Shown here: in pieces, positions 22,866 to 33,812 of the stretch
Numbering within the stretch: position 1 is the first letter of the stretch
Layout: each line of letters starts with the position of its first letter
DNA from: Apoda limacodes
Lineage: Eukaryota > Arthropoda > Insecta > Lepidoptera > Limacodidae
Length of the DNA: 64,000 bases
Assembly (NCBI GenBank): GCA_946406115.1
Contig: OX291543.1
Location: forward strand, 5,892,501-5,956,500
Reading direction: 5' to 3'
Program-made: the position numbers and the translations under genes
The notes under the pieces: model-generated
The model's database searches: none
Told to the model about the DNA's origin: nothing
The model's input: only the letters and a program-made list of their open reading frames with translations

Positions 22866-23099
22866 CCCCCAACCGGCTTAATCACCTGATCGGTTGTTGC
22901 TATTATTTGAAAAAATACGTAACAATGGTGAATTGGAAACATTTAGTTGTTCGTTAATTATTATACCTCTATCCATGTGCCGAACTATCTCCATCTGCTC
23001 CAACACGCAAAGTTTTAAATTTTTTTGACATATATGTTAAATATCGAAGGTGTGGTGGTCAGGTAGTGAATGTCCTAAATCTAAAAGATGTTTCGCAAA
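22866..23099. repeat. left inverted arm of PLE 3
   Basis: It starts CCCCCAACCGGCTTAATCAC and contains CTGATCGGTTGTTGC; the counterpart in the right arm is GCAACAACCGATCAGG. Position sums across the pair are close to 47,205, with one or two small indels. Confidence 0.9.
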
Positions 23100-23149
23100 G
23101 TTGATCAATCTGGGTGTTGATTATTGTACGCTGAAATGTGTTCTGTGTA

Positions 23150-24030
23150 TCTTGTATCAAAACTGCGACCCGTCTGACCTATATAAACGTGATTGCAGTC
23201 GCCGCAATTAAGCTTGTATATACCAGACTTTTTTGAATGTTTTTTCAGAAATTTCTCCATAATAAGTTAAACTATCCTTGTATTTTTAATACTTTTTTCA
23301 ATTACAGGGTACAGTGCCGCTGTTGCCCTGGAAAACAGTTTCTTTTTGATTAAGCTGTCTATTAGCTTTTGTTTGTATCCATTAGAATTAGCTATTTGAT
23401 AAATTATATTGAGTTCTGTGGAATAATCTTGTTTACTGAGAGGTACTGACAATAATCGATGTAAGATGAATTGAAGCCGCGAGTTTACGTTGCCAAGGAT
23501 GACAAGATGAAGCTGGGATAAAAGTGTTGGTGTGTGTTGGTTTTTTGTATATTTGAAAAGTATGTTTGTTTGGCTTCTTTTTAAAGTTAAGTCCAAAAAA
23601 TTGAGACTACCATTTTGTTCTTTTTCTAATTTAAATTTTATTTTTGGATGTATGTTGTTTCAAATTATTTACAAAATTTTCTAATTCTTGGTCCATGCTC
23701 CTGTCCAGCACAATATTATGTCATCTACATATCTATAGTAGTACAGAACATTACTGTGAGAAATTTTGTTTTTAGTTTCGAATTATCCATGAATATATCC
23801 GCCATCAGGGGACTCAAGAGAGAACCCATTGCAAGTCCTTGTTTTTGTGAATAAAATTGATTATTAAATCTGACATAATTTTGTTGCATACAAATTGTCG
23901 TTAGATCCAACAGTTCTTGTTTTTCTTGTGGATGTAAAAGTTGTCTGTCGACTATATCTGATATTAAAATTAAACTTTCTTGATATGGAACATTGGTAAA
24001 TAAACTATCCACATCCAGCGAAAATGTAGT
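23150..24030 (-). pseudogene. PLE 3 reverse transcriptase and GIY-YIG endonuclease
   Basis: The first frame (24012-23725) has DSLFTNVPYQESLILI, FNNQFYSQKQGLAMGSLLS and PLMADIFM. The catalytic YRYVDDIILCWT follows in another frame at about 23740-23705. The next frame (23596-23267) has NFLDLTLKRSQ-type sequence and the linker QFILHRLL, and the nuclease lies at 23240-23160: SGIYKLNCGDC then VYIGQTGRSFDTRY. This gives both PLE enzymatic domains, in order, broken by at least two frameshifts. In live elements the RT copies the RNA at a nick made by the nuclease. The protein differs strongly from PLE 1 and 2. Confidence 0.88.
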
Positions 24031-24107
24031 TGAATCTTCCGGTATCGTGATATTCTGAATATTTTTTAATTAATCAAGACTAAATTTTAAACTTTTTTTA
24101 AATTTAT

Positions 24108-24339
24108 ATTTGCGAAATATCTTTTAGATTTAGGACATTCACTACCTGATAACCACACATTCGATATTTTACATATATGTCAAAAAAGTGTGCTTTGCGT
24201 ATTGGAGCAGATGGAGATAGTTCGGCACAGGAATACAGGTATAATAATTAACGAACAACTTAATGTTTCCAATTCATCATTGTTACGTATTTTTTCAAAT
24301 AATAGCAACAACCGATCAGGTGAGTAGGCCGGTTGGGGG
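24108..24339. repeat. right inverted arm of PLE 3
   Basis: Reverse complement of 22866-23099, running from TTGCGAAATATCTTTTAGAT to GGCCGGTTGGGGG. Beyond 24339 the similarity stops at once. Confidence 0.9.
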
Positions 24340-24352
24340 CTACTGAATTGTT

Positions 24353-25186
24353 TTAGCGGATTTGCAAGGTAATTTTATCATTATAATGAATTTCCGTAAA
24401 GTTACGCCTGATACAATTACCTGTTCCGCCGGGCGCGTCCAAAAAAAATAGTCGACCACAGTTTTCCACACTTTCAATTTTAGCATCGAACGCTAATTTT
24501 TGATCTGCCACCAACTTAGTTACATTTGAATTGACAAATGCTAACAACTCGTCATATGAACGGCACGGTATGGCATCAATTACATTTTGTGAACGATTCA
24601 GAGAAGGTAATTAAAAGTCTCTTAAAATTTTATCGTTCAATTCCAAAAGTTAGTTTGCAATCTGTATCAAGCCTTCGGTATGTACATCATGATCCTGGCC
24701 TCGTTGGGCTGCATGTCTAATGTCTTGACACAAATCGTCTTTAAAAGTGTCCCATAATTTGAGAGGTTCTGAGGGGAAACAAAATAATAATATCACCACA
24801 AACAACTCTCTCAGCTTTAAGGGACATTCTAGAATTGAAGCTTCTCCCAAAATAATTTCCCATTGGTTATCATTTTCCAGCAAACCTCTATCTCGGCAAG
24901 CGGCTTCTTTAGTAACTCCATCAACGGTTTTTAAGTCCTGGAACGATGTTGGGCCTCGCACATGGTGAAAACACTCTGACTGGGAAGGATGAACGCTGTA
25001 CACTCTTTCCAATGCCGCATCTTTTTTTATACCAGGATATCCAACTACGTCTTGGCTACGTTTCCTTCTAGAAAATTTATTGTTAGCCCATGTGTAATTA
25101 TGAGGCACTTCATGATAGAGTAATGTTTTAGCAAATTCATCGCTGTTGCACAGGTCAAAGAGTGCTGTTTTTGGTGGACTCTCCAC
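24353..25186 (-). pseudogene. Helitron helicase domain start, degenerate Walker A
   Basis: The frame 25186-24650 (178 codons) includes LLYHEVPHNYTWANNKFSRR, RVYSVHPSQSECFHHVRGPT and SFQDLKTVDGV, the conserved link between Rep and helicase in Helitrons (normally F..LRTV.G). A second frame (24547-24353) gives the helicase start, LFFLDAPGGTG followed by N-C where K-T should stand, so the Walker A lysine is lost. All later helicase motifs are missing because the sequence meets the PLE 3 arm. The protein would have unwound DNA during rolling-circle transfer. Confidence 0.88.
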
Positions 25187-25295
25187 TATATTTTGTATAT
25201 TTTCCGCTGAGAAATATACTCGTTCTCAATTCTCTAAGTGTACCGCTAAGTAGACTACAGTAGAGTGTTTGTCATGTATGGGATTCTAAGAACCT

Positions 25296-27199
25296 CTACA
25301 CTGTTTCAGATGTACTGATATACCGGCCGTTCAAATATTTTTCAACCTCGTCGCTAGCGTTTTTGACTTTGTAAGTTGCTTGATCCGATCCTTTGTTGAT
25401 GTATTTAGAAATGTACTTCATTGCTTGTAAAGAATGACAGTATTCTATGTTAATGTGCGCGTTGAAAGATCGACACAATATTGGGAAATATGGAACGATC
25501 CATCTGTTGTCTATGTTACCCTTTCGCCCTCGGACATTTAAGGCGACCTGCCCTCCGTTATTGATGTCGCGTCGTCAATAGACGGGATATCCATCCTTAT
25601 CGATTTGGGTTTTAGTTACGAAACGTCGTGGATATTTTTTTGAACATATGCCATTTTTCATGCACGGTGAAGTTAAATTTTCTTGACCACATGGCCCATG
25701 TACCATATTTTTTGTGACTATTCCAAATAATACTGGGTCTTCGTCTTCTTATTAGGCAGTTCGGCAACTATTATGTTATCAATTTCATCGGGCTATATTT
25801 TTGAGTCCAGCCAAAATAACATATGACAATGTGGCAATCCTCTTTTTTGCCACTCAACAGTAAGCATATAACATTAAACCGATCCAAAAATCGCGTCTTT
25901 TGTTAATATTTTTATCATTTTTAAATGAATCACTCGGGCAATGATATCATGCCGGTCGACAGACCGCTGACCGGGAAAAAGTTCCTGCTTTATTTTTTCC
26001 TATTCCGGATTACAGGTGAGTGTTACAAAGACATGTGGCCTTCCGTAATTACGCACATATGTCATAGCATCTTGCGTCTTTTCGTGGAGATACCTTGGAG
26101 ACCCAGTGAATGATGACGGCAAGATGACGTGCTGTACAATATTGGCGGCATTTACGCTTGCGTCTTGGTTTAAAGCATCCCTCAAATGAACATAATTATC
26201 CACTCTTAAGTTTTTGTGGGTTTCGGCGAATAAAATTTGACCTTCTGAAATCATCTTCGCTATCATATGTACACAATACTGATTAAACAAATCTTTAAAA
26301 TAATGCAGTGCATTAAATTATGCAGTTGGTCCTAATCATTAAACGGTATGCATAATACTGCATACATGACACAGTCTTATTTCTTAAGGAATCCTGCTGA
26401 GGAATCGTTAAATAATATCCGTCATCTCCTGATACAAACATTAGCGGATATTGTAACGGATCATATGCGCGATGTAATTCCGACACTCGTTTTAGCTGTC
26501 CGTCTCTTCCGTGCAAGTACTGTATCCCTGGGTCCTTTTTCTTCATCGACCAAGAGTACGGCCACTTCATTTATGGTAGGAGCGTAATATCTGCCCCGGT
26601 GTTGAGGTGTGCGATCAGAGTGAATAATTAATTTTAAACTCTCTGGAGCGTTGGGTTCAAAACTATGTTTAAAACTTTGTATGTGTACATTTTGGCTATT
26701 CAACATGGTCTGCAATTCGTTGATCAAATGTAGTTTTAGCATGGGAGCCATGTTTGATCTTTAGTCAACACGATAGTTGGTCAACATCTGAAATAAAATA
26801 TATCTGCAAAAATTGTGGGCTTTCTCCTGATGCCAGATGCCAGACTTCCTATGAGATGAAAAACTTGGCCTTCTACCTTAAAGCTGGGCATAAAATTTGC
26901 CGCGCACGCATTTGCGAGTTTCTAACTCTATTCCCAGCGAGGCGCTGCAAGTGATCAGCGTTAGATTCCCTTGTACGTGAGATTCTGTCTGTATTTTCAG
27001 TAACGCGCTGCGAACGTTCGGCGCTAGGTTCCCTCGCGTGCTCATGAGATTCTCTGGCTCGCGATTGCGATACGTACTCTCTCTGACTAGCGAGTCCACC
27101 TGAATTTTCAGAAGAAGATTCTCCGATACGACGTATTTTTGCTCATCTCGCTTGGGAACTATTTTGAGATAGCTGCGACTTTCTTTTTCTAGGCATATT
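25296..27199 (-). pseudogene. Helitron Rep (HUH nuclease) portion
   Basis: The start is an ATG at 27199 (MPRKRKSQLSQN), a basic N-terminus. Then follow PMLKLHLINELQTML (start of 26751), YAPTINEVAVLLVDEE and ELHRAYDPLQYPLMFVSGDD (26570-26313), VDNYVHLRDAL, FTGSPRYLHEKTQDAM and HVFVTLTCNPE (26290-26000). The metal-binding HUH motif reads GLPHCHMLFWLD at about 25850-25810, and the two-tyrosine motif reads MKYISKYINKG at 25418-25390, so the catalytic residues are intact. The frame is broken at about 27150, 26900-26760, 26310 and 26000-25480, so no single protein can be made. Rep nicks and joins DNA at the Helitron ends. Confidence 0.9.
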
Positions 27200-28044
27200 G
27201 TTAGTTTGTTTTTATAGAAAAGTTTGAATAAACTAATTTATAAGTAGTTCTGAAAAGAACTTTTTAATTGGAAGGTTTAAATAGTTCTGAAACGAACATT
27301 TTAATTGAGAGACACTATAGTAGAGAGATACAATTGTTAAACACACATGCTATCGCGACATTTTTTGTAGATATTGATATGATCTTTAATATTGTGGAAC
27401 ATTTTTTTGTTCTGTTATCAATATTTTTCGCAGCGCATGCGATGAAAGATATTTTATAGGCATTTTTTACACCTTGGGTAACATTATTATAGTTTTAGTC
27501 GGGATCCTTACTTTTTTCTTGCAATTAAAATAGGCTTTATTTATCAGTGATAATGTAGCATTCAAATGGTGAAAGTCTTTTTAAAATCGGTCCATTACTT
27601 TTTGAGCCGATTCGTTAAAAACATACTTACTAACACATCTATCCTCTTTATAATATTAGTATAGATTAGTATGAATATCTTATATAAATGTATTTAAACA
27701 TAAGATCGTGTTCCGCACAGTGTGATTGTTGAAAACGGAAGGGGCGAGAATGAAAGGAACCATAAAATTTATGTAGTTAAAACTAAACACTATACAAACA
27801 ATCGTAATATCAATACATTTTTAGTTTTCAGTCACGGAGTTCGGGTCCAGCTTCAGGCCAATTTTAAATTTAAAACTATTGTTATACAATAAAATATAAT
27901 CTTTATAAGTGCTTATTTTTATTATTTATTTATATATCACATCATTATGCTTTTTCTCTTTTATTTTTTATAATAATATTTATAATAATATAAATAATTT
28001 TACGATAATATATTAAAATAAAAAACAGAAAATTTTATTTTATT
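27200..28044. other. intergenic with a dispersed repeat tail
   Basis: No gene is recognised. It includes the repeat tail at 27560-27670 and very AT-rich sequence at 27880-28040. Confidence 0.4.
27560..27670 (+). repeat. dispersed repeat tail ending in CTTTATAATATTAGTATAG
   Basis: It has AAAATCGGTCCATTACTTTT, then TTGAGCCGATTCGTTAAAAA, then TATAATATTAGTATAGAT. This is the well-known tail of abundant insect repeats in which a host-priming-like AATATTAGTA precedes the end. It may belong to the same repeat type as the head fragment at 3981. Confidence 0.55.
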
Positions 28045-28132
28045 TTGACTATATTATATAGTAGTCATCAGTAAAAAAAAGTATTCAATAAGTGTATTAA
28101 AAATAAGCAATTTAACAGAATATCCCTGCACC

Positions 28133-30749
28133 TTACAACCTAACATATGAATAACGGTCTTTAAAATATTGGGGAATCGTGGGAAGTTCGAAGTCTCTGT
28201 GTAGGTCCGCATTGCGAACGTACCAAGAGGCTCCAGTGGCCGCTCTGAGAAAGCGGTTTTGGAGGGTCTGGAGTTTGTGGAGATTGCGCTTGGACAGCGC
28301 AAAGACTACGCTAGCATAAGCTAGTATGGGGCGGATACAAGTTGTGTAAAGATTTAGCTTATTTCTAAGCGACATCTTACTATACTTGCCTATCATGGGA
28401 TAGAGACGGCCGAGGACAAAAGCGGCTCGGTCTCTGACTATTTTGGTGTGAGCTTGGAAGTTCAAACGACTGATGGAGATATTTGGTCTTATTTTGCCAG
28501 GGAATGGCACAACCGAAAAGAGAAAGGGGAGAAGGCCGCGGAGGGCGGCCTAGGGTAAAAAGAACGGCAGAGCTTTTGTCGGGATTCACCTCGATTCTCC
28601 ATTTCCGAAACCACTCGCCTAGGGCGGTGATAGCGGGTTGGAGTCTCTCAGTGATTCGACTCACTTGCCTATCTGTGGTATAGATAGCGGTATCGTCCGC
28701 AAAGAGGGCTAGATTTGTACCTATCGTTTTAGGGATATCGTTAGTGTACAGAAGGTACAAGATGGGGGCGAGCACGGACCCTTGCGGGACTCCTGCTTCT
28801 ATGGGACGGGGGGAAGAGAGAGTGCCTTCGACTTTGTAGCGAAAGCTACGATTCGACAAATAGTCTCGAATGATGAGCACGAGACGATCTGGCAACTGAA
28901 AGTTGTACAGTTTAAAAATTAAACCGTTGTGCCAGACTTTGTCGAAAGCTTTCGCTACATCGAAGAAGACAGCGCCCGTGTGACGGGTCTTACCTAACGC
29001 TGGCTGAAAGCCAGTAAGAATATGTTCCGTTATGCGGAGGACTTGATGGACGCATGAGTGTTTGGCACGGAAGCCGAACTGCTCGTCTATTAAAATGCCT
29101 CTGGAGACTATAGCGTTCCGTAGGCGGGCGAGAAGGAGGCGTTCATAGAGTTTACCAAGGGCCTTTAGTAAACTTATGGGGCGATAGGAGGACGGCTCGG
29201 TACGAGCTTTACCTGGCTTATGGATGCCTATAACAATTGCATTTTTCCATTGAGATGGAAAGATGCAATGTTCCATAGCAGCGTTAAAGATCGCTACTAG
29301 GAGGCAGACAAGGGGCAGAGTGAGGCGCTTTAGGATATCGTTAGAGATACCGTCCGCACCGGGGGACTTACGGGGGCGTAGGTCTTTGATGACCTGTACG
29401 ACTTCGTCGACAGTGACTGGGGGCAAGGGGTCTTGTGGAGGCAGAGAAGTTCTGCGCTCCACTTCGCCGTCTACCTCGCGCACGTGGTCGGGATTGAAGG
29501 GCTGTGTGCTTAAGGCACATTGGGCTTGGAGGCTAGACGCTAGGCAATCCGCTTTTTCGTCGTCGTTGAACGCGGGAACGTTGTTGGGACGAGATAACGG
29601 AGGGAGAGAGTTCGCGGTTTCGGACTTTAGAGCTCTGGCTAGGTGCCAATAAGCTTGGTGAGAAGGAGAAATGTTCTCCATAAGATCACCATAACGTTGG
29701 GCGCGAAGCTCAGCTACAGCGGTTCTTACACGGCGGTGTAAGTCGTTGAAGCGAGCTTTATTATCGATAGTGGGAGCGCGATCGCGAGCGCGGCGGGCCG
29801 CGTTACGCTCAGTCATTAGCGACCTGATGTGCTGAGGCAGGATTAGGTGGTGATAAACACCAACCGGCACTTGTCGTGAGCACTCGCCAACGGTGGCGGT
29901 CAGGTGGCTAGTGAGTGAGTCGATAGCTACGTTAAGATCGGTCGCGGATGAGATTACGTCGGGAACGCGGTCTAGATGTGGCGAGCTGGGATTTTCGAGC
30001 AATCGCCCAAATTTATCCCAGTCCGTCACGGTTCTAGTGTCGGGAGGAGAGTCCGGAGGGAAACCTAATCGGAGGACGACAGGGCGGTGGTCCGAGTCAA
30101 GTTCGTCAAGCACCTCTATAGAGCGAAAGCTTAGCCTTACATTCTTTAGAAGTGCTATGTCGAGTACGTCGGGGTTATTTCGAGTATTGTGGGGAAAGTA
30201 AGTGGGCGTCATGGGAGCGATGATGTCAAAGTTTAGTCTGTCAACTAAATCGTCAAGAAGTCTGCCTCTTTGTGAAGTTACAGAAGAGTTCCAGCGGCGA
30301 TGCTTGCAATTTAGGTCGCCGGCAAGAATGACGGCGTCGCCTAAACTTAAGAGCGACTGAAGGTCGCTCTCGAGCAAGTCTTTTAGGGGAGAGAGATAAA
30401 CCGATGCAATGATGATCGGCTGATGGCCGGTCATCGCTAGGCGGCAGACGGATGCTTCTAAATTCGTAAGCGGTGGAGGATCAATAGGGGAGCAATGCAG
30501 GGAGCGCCTGTAATAGATGAGAGTGCCTCCGAGATTGGAGGCAGTTCTATCATTACGGACGGTGCGATAGTTCGCGATCGAAGGGGTACGGACAGCGGGC
30601 TTTAGGAACGTTTCCTGGATGAGGAAGACGTCCGGTTTTTGGGACGAGAGGAATTGCGATAATTCCTCTCTTTGGTTGCGGAGACCGTTGGCGTTAAAAT
30701 AGCCTATGGAGACGGACCGGGGTTTTTCGCGCGCGGTTGTGCAATCCAT
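28133..30749 (-). CDS. Jockey-like ORF2: AP endonuclease and reverse transcriptase (one frameshift)
   Basis: The main frame (30749-28380) has 789 codons. The N-terminal AP-endonuclease shows YFNANGLRNQ, FLIQETFLKP (catalytic Glu), ILAGDLNCKHRRWNS and ELDSDHRPV. The RT domain shows RKSPGADGIS, SSYRPISLLKALGKLYE, VFFDVAKAFDKVWH, EAGVPQGSVLAPILYLLYTN and the catalytic LFADDTAIY. At about 28485 the frame shifts, and the correct C-terminus continues in a second frame ending at a stop at 28133 (NFQAHTKIVRDRAAF, IRPILAYASVVF, LQTLQNRFLRAATGA). The protein nicks chromosomal DNA and reverse-transcribes the element RNA from the nick. The ATG at 30749 lies 57 bp past ORF1, a usual spacing. Apart from that frameshift no stop was seen. 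Confidence 0.95.
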
Positions 30750-30805
30750 TTTGGTTCTAAGGTTTTGGAGCTACCCTGCGGAGGGCGGCAAAGAAATCGC
30801 GATGC

Positions 30806-32560
30806 TTAGCCATGAAGCTGAGCATTTGAGTGAAATCGGTGATCTGTACGTATTCGGCGTACACGATCTCGAAATTGGCCGCGTCGAAGGCCCAAGAAAT
30901 CTCGGCGAGAATGCCGAGGTGCTGCTGCTGCTCGGCCGTGTGAACGGCGTTGCAGGGCAGCGCGAAAGAGGGGCGCGGGGGGGGCAAGGCGCGTATGCGC
31001 GAGAGGTGCGGGAGCACTTCTCATAGGCGCTGGACGCGGAATGTCCCGAGACATGAGAGGGGCGGGGTAGGGAATACCCGTAACTGAGACGGGCCCGGGG
31101 AGAGTAGACAAAAGTTTGTCTGTCTCCTTTGATTTGGACGCGACGACTAGCGCTGGAGGACGGCTCCAGGCGTTGACAGCGGGGAGAGGTGCAGGCACGA
31201 GCGGAGCCTGTTTGCGGGGGGCGGGGGGACGCGATTTACCCTGTTTGGGTTTACGCGAGCTCTGTTTGGGAGCTTTGGGGCACCCGCGGTAATTCGCTGG
31301 GTGGCCTTCACTCCCACAGAGTACGTGATCGCGTAAACATTTGACGCAGCGCGGTCTGCGTCTGCAGTTGCGCTGCGCGTGGCCATATAGCTGGCATCTG
31401 TGGCATTGGCTAGGGTTCGACCGCTTGTGCGGAGTCTCGACCCTGATGCCTTTGAGGCTGCAAACATCTTTAATATTAAAGATGGCTTTGCCTTCTGTTG
31501 TCAGGTCTAGTACAACGAGCACCATGTCGTAGCACTCGGACTTATTACGGCCATTGTACATGCGATGTACTTCCCGTACGGGGAGGCCTTGGACGATTAA
31601 GTCGTCCTGGACAGTCTTGGTGGAGAATTCCCTAGGGACTCCCCTTATGACTGCCCTTAAAACGCGTTCCTCGGCCAATGAGTACGTGTGGTACTCATAT
31701 TTTTGAGCCGTGAGGAAGGCCGTCAGATTTCGGAAATCTGACGGTGTCGGGACCTGCACTTTGATGCCGCGCTCGGCATCATTGCGGGCGTGCGTATAAT
31801 TGATACGCTTGGCCTTCATAGCGTTAGCAATGTTCGGCAAGGCCCCTTTGTCTTTGATGACAATGGGCGGCGGAGATTTTTCCTTCCGTCCCGAAGTGGG
31901 ACAGTCGGACTGCGAAGAGGTGGCGGCGGGGGGGGTTGTGTCCATGGCGGCTAGCTCAGGGCTGGCCGCCGAGGTGGACGGGGACGGGGACGCGGAAGCG
32001 CTAGGCGCTTTGAGGCGTTTAGCCTCAGAGTCGGAGGGAGGAGGAGTAGAAGACTCCAGAGCGGATGCCGCCGAAGCCTTTTTAGACTTGGCGGACTTCT
32101 TCCGTTTTTTACCCTTTTTGGTTCCCAGGCCAACCACTTTGAAGCCTTCGTCGTCCTCAGACAACGCCGACTCAGCGGACATTACGGCTGCTGGAGACCG
32201 GGGTGCGGTTTCGGAGGTTGCGGGGGGCGGGGTAGCGAGAGACCGAGAAAGGGTCTCATCGGCTACCGGAGTGGGAGGGCGAATGGGCGCAGGGGCCCGA
32301 AGAGCGCGGCGAGCGAGACGCGGGTCGCGATTGCGAGGTTCGCGGGGTTCGCGGGAGAGAGAGCGCGAACGATTGCGCGAGCGAGAGCGCGGAGTCGAAC
32401 GCGATGAGACGGACGGGGAGGGCGCGGTTGTGCTGGACGCAGTGAGGGCAGGCCCCACAGCCTTGATGATGGCGTGGGCCAGCTCTGGGCGATCGCGAAC
32501 AAGATTTATCACGATTGCCCCTAGCTGGTCCGGGGACAAGCCGATGAGTTGCTCGGCCAT
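30806..32560 (-). CDS. Jockey-like ORF1 (gag, PRE_C2HC and zinc knuckles)
   Basis: A complete 584-codon frame starts MAEQLIGLSPDQLGAIVINL. An Arg/Ser-rich and acidic low-complexity region (residues about 45-230) is followed by the PRE_C2HC-type domain (YHTYSLAEERVLRAVIRGVP, STKTVQDDLIVQGLPV, SECYDMVLVVLDL, about 285-365). Next come zinc knuckles: CHRCQLYGHAQRNC, CVKCLRDHVLC and GCPK (about 385-435), then a Pro-rich tail. The protein binds the element RNA and forms the particle with ORF2. It is open throughout, which supports recent activity of this copy. The large plus-strand frame opposite it (31800-32582) is only its shadow. Confidence 0.95.
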   Translation of the reverse strand: MAEQLIGLSPDQLGAIVINLVRDRPELAHAIIKAVGPALTASSTTAPSPSVSSRSTPRSRSRNRSRSLSREPREPRNRDPRLARRALRAPAPIRPPTPVADETLSRSLATPPPATSETAPRSPAAVMSAESALSEDDEGFKVVGLGTKKGKKRKKSAKSKKASAASALESSTPPPSDSEAKRLKAPSASASPSPSTSAASPELAAMDTTPPAATSSQSDCPTSGRKEKSPPPIVIKDKGALPNIANAMKAKRINYTHARNDAERGIKVQVPTPSDFRNLTAFLTAQKYEYHTYSLAEERVLRAVIRGVPREFSTKTVQDDLIVQGLPVREVHRMYNGRNKSECYDMVLVVLDLTTEGKAIFNIKDVCSLKGIRVETPHKRSNPSQCHRCQLYGHAQRNCRRRPRCVKCLRDHVLCGSEGHPANYRGCPKAPKQSSRKPKQGKSRPPAPRKQAPLVPAPLPAVNAWSRPPALVVASKSKETDKLLSTLPGPVSVTGIPYPAPLMSRDIPRPAPMRSAPAPLAHTRLAPPAPLFRAALQRRSHGRAAAAPRHSRRDFLGLRRGQFRDRVRRIRTDHRFHSNAQLHG

Positions 32561-33357
32561 CGCGGGAGTGGCCGGGGTGTAGGTTTTGAGTGCCTAGTGA
32601 CTCCCCACCATTGCTGGCGAGGAGCAAGAATACCTAAATGTGGCCAGGCGCCCCGCAGTGCTACGGATTGCCTGGTGTGTACCTAACTCCTACTCCTACG
32701 GCCGGGGTTACGTTGTCACCGTTAGGTTTCCCCCCAGCAACGAGACGTTTATGAAGAAGAAACGTTAGATAGATCGCAACTCTGAAAAGAGCTATACGAT
32801 CTCACCCACCAGCCCTTGAGCACTCGGAACTGGATTTCTACAAACTAAAACGCAATCGACACTTAAAACGCGTAAATGCACGGAGCGGCGAACCGCTGAA
32901 GCGGAAATACTACGCTAGCGATGTAACACAAAGCCGGACTCAGACCGGGCGAACCGGTAACAGTCAAAGAGGCAAGCGAGGGTCACCGCTATGCGTAGTA
33001 GTTCCGCGACTACGAGAACACACACTCACGCACAAAAACACACAGTATCGCTTCGATAAACACTCGGTTATGGGCGCGTTGAAGAACGCACAAACACACC
33101 CAGCGCGGGCCGAGAGCGATTTCCCAGCCAATACACACTGCCGAGCAGCGCTTCAACACACAGGCCGATTTTCCAAGAATTGCGGGCAATAAACCAAACA
33201 ACAATTCGAGGTCGTCAGCGCTGAGGCAAAACACCACCCAGGAATGCGCACCAACTGAGTCACCACACACGGAGCACACTGAGAGCACTTGACGCTCGAA
33301 AACGCGACCGCACAACACGAGAGTCGAATCGGGAATGAATAAAGATAACAGATCCAC
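32561..33357 (-). promoter_or_regulatory. 5' untranslated region of the Jockey-like element
   Basis: GC-rich non-coding sequence lies upstream of ORF1. In Jockey-clade elements this region holds an internal promoter, usually with a downstream promoter motif close to the start; I could not assign a start site. The composition drops to AT-rich at about 33357, which is taken as the 5' end. Confidence 0.5.
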
Positions 33358-33592
33358 GTGATTGTTTAAATAACCTTACGTACCATCTAAAAGTGTGAAT
33401 AGTTTGAGTATGTGATTTTTCATATATCTGTCTCTTGTATGCTGCACTTTTTTCCTGGCGTTGTTCTTTATTAAAACTATGTCGTACTTGTACGTATGCC
33501 CTAAGGAAAATTACCTGAACTTACCCAATTTTGGAGACAGATGTTTTTTATTCACTTTGTGTAATTTTGTAGTGTGGTGAGTGGGGTGTTGG

Positions 33593-33600
33593 GTTATGTA
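33593..33600. repeat. 8-bp target duplication of the hAT element (left)
   Basis: GTTATGTA, identical to 37139-37146 on the other side. hAT elements make 8-bp duplications. Confidence 0.95.
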
Positions 33601-33812
33601 TAGGGTTGCCAGATCGATTATTCCTGTTATCGGGATCAATAACCGATTTTTCGGGATTTTAGGGCTTTGGTCGGGAGAAATAAAAAAATAAGTTAATAAT
33701 ATTAATTATACATAATATATTAAGTAAACATATTTTTGCATTGCACTGTAGATATAACAAAAAAACATAGTAGGTATTATTGTCACATAAGATAAGAACC
33801 GAATGAGCATGT

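Larger units (their letters stand above)
22866..24339 (-). mobile_element. Penelope-like element 3 with inverted arms
   Basis: Arms 22866-23099 and about 24108-24339 are reverse complements with scattered changes, from CCCCCAACCGGC to CATCTTTTAGATTTAGGAC-like sequence. Between them the minus strand holds the RT and GIY-YIG coding parts of a PLE. The right arm ends 14 bp from the recognisable Helitron helicase fragment. As with PLE 1, this matches the known tendency of PLEs to carry an inverted copy of one end. The RT N-terminus is missing. Confidence 0.8.
24353..27199 (-). mobile_element. Helitron, Rep part and helicase start, decayed
   Basis: The minus-strand coding order is basic N-terminus (27199), Helitron_like_N region (26751-26000), HUH endonuclease motif (about 25855-25805), tyrosine motif (25415-25400), and the start of the Pif1-type helicase (24433-24414). 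The helicase is cut just before the PLE 3 arm (24339). The TC and CTRR ends expected of a Helitron were not located. Helitrons move by a rolling-circle mechanism. Confidence 0.9.
28045..33357 (-). mobile_element. near full-length Jockey-clade non-LTR retrotransposon
   Basis: The element reads on the minus strand: GC-rich 5' region (33357-32561), ORF1 (32560-30806), 56-bp spacer, ORF2 (30749-28133), and a 3' end in an AAAATAAAATAAAA-type tail near 28045. The whole 5.3-kb block is GC-rich against AT-rich flanks. Two ORFs in this arrangement, a PRE_C2HC-type gag and an endonuclease plus RT, are the hallmark of the Jockey clade. Only one frameshift was seen in ORF2, so this is one of the youngest elements here. 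The 5' limit is estimated from the change in composition. Confidence 0.9.

Noticed and set aside
29263..29652. 129-codon plus-strand frame
   Set aside because: Antisense shadow of the Jockey ORF2 coding sequence.
31800..32582. 260-codon plus-strand frame
   Set aside because: It is the antisense of the GC-rich, Arg/Ser-rich part of the Jockey ORF1 and has no homology of its own.
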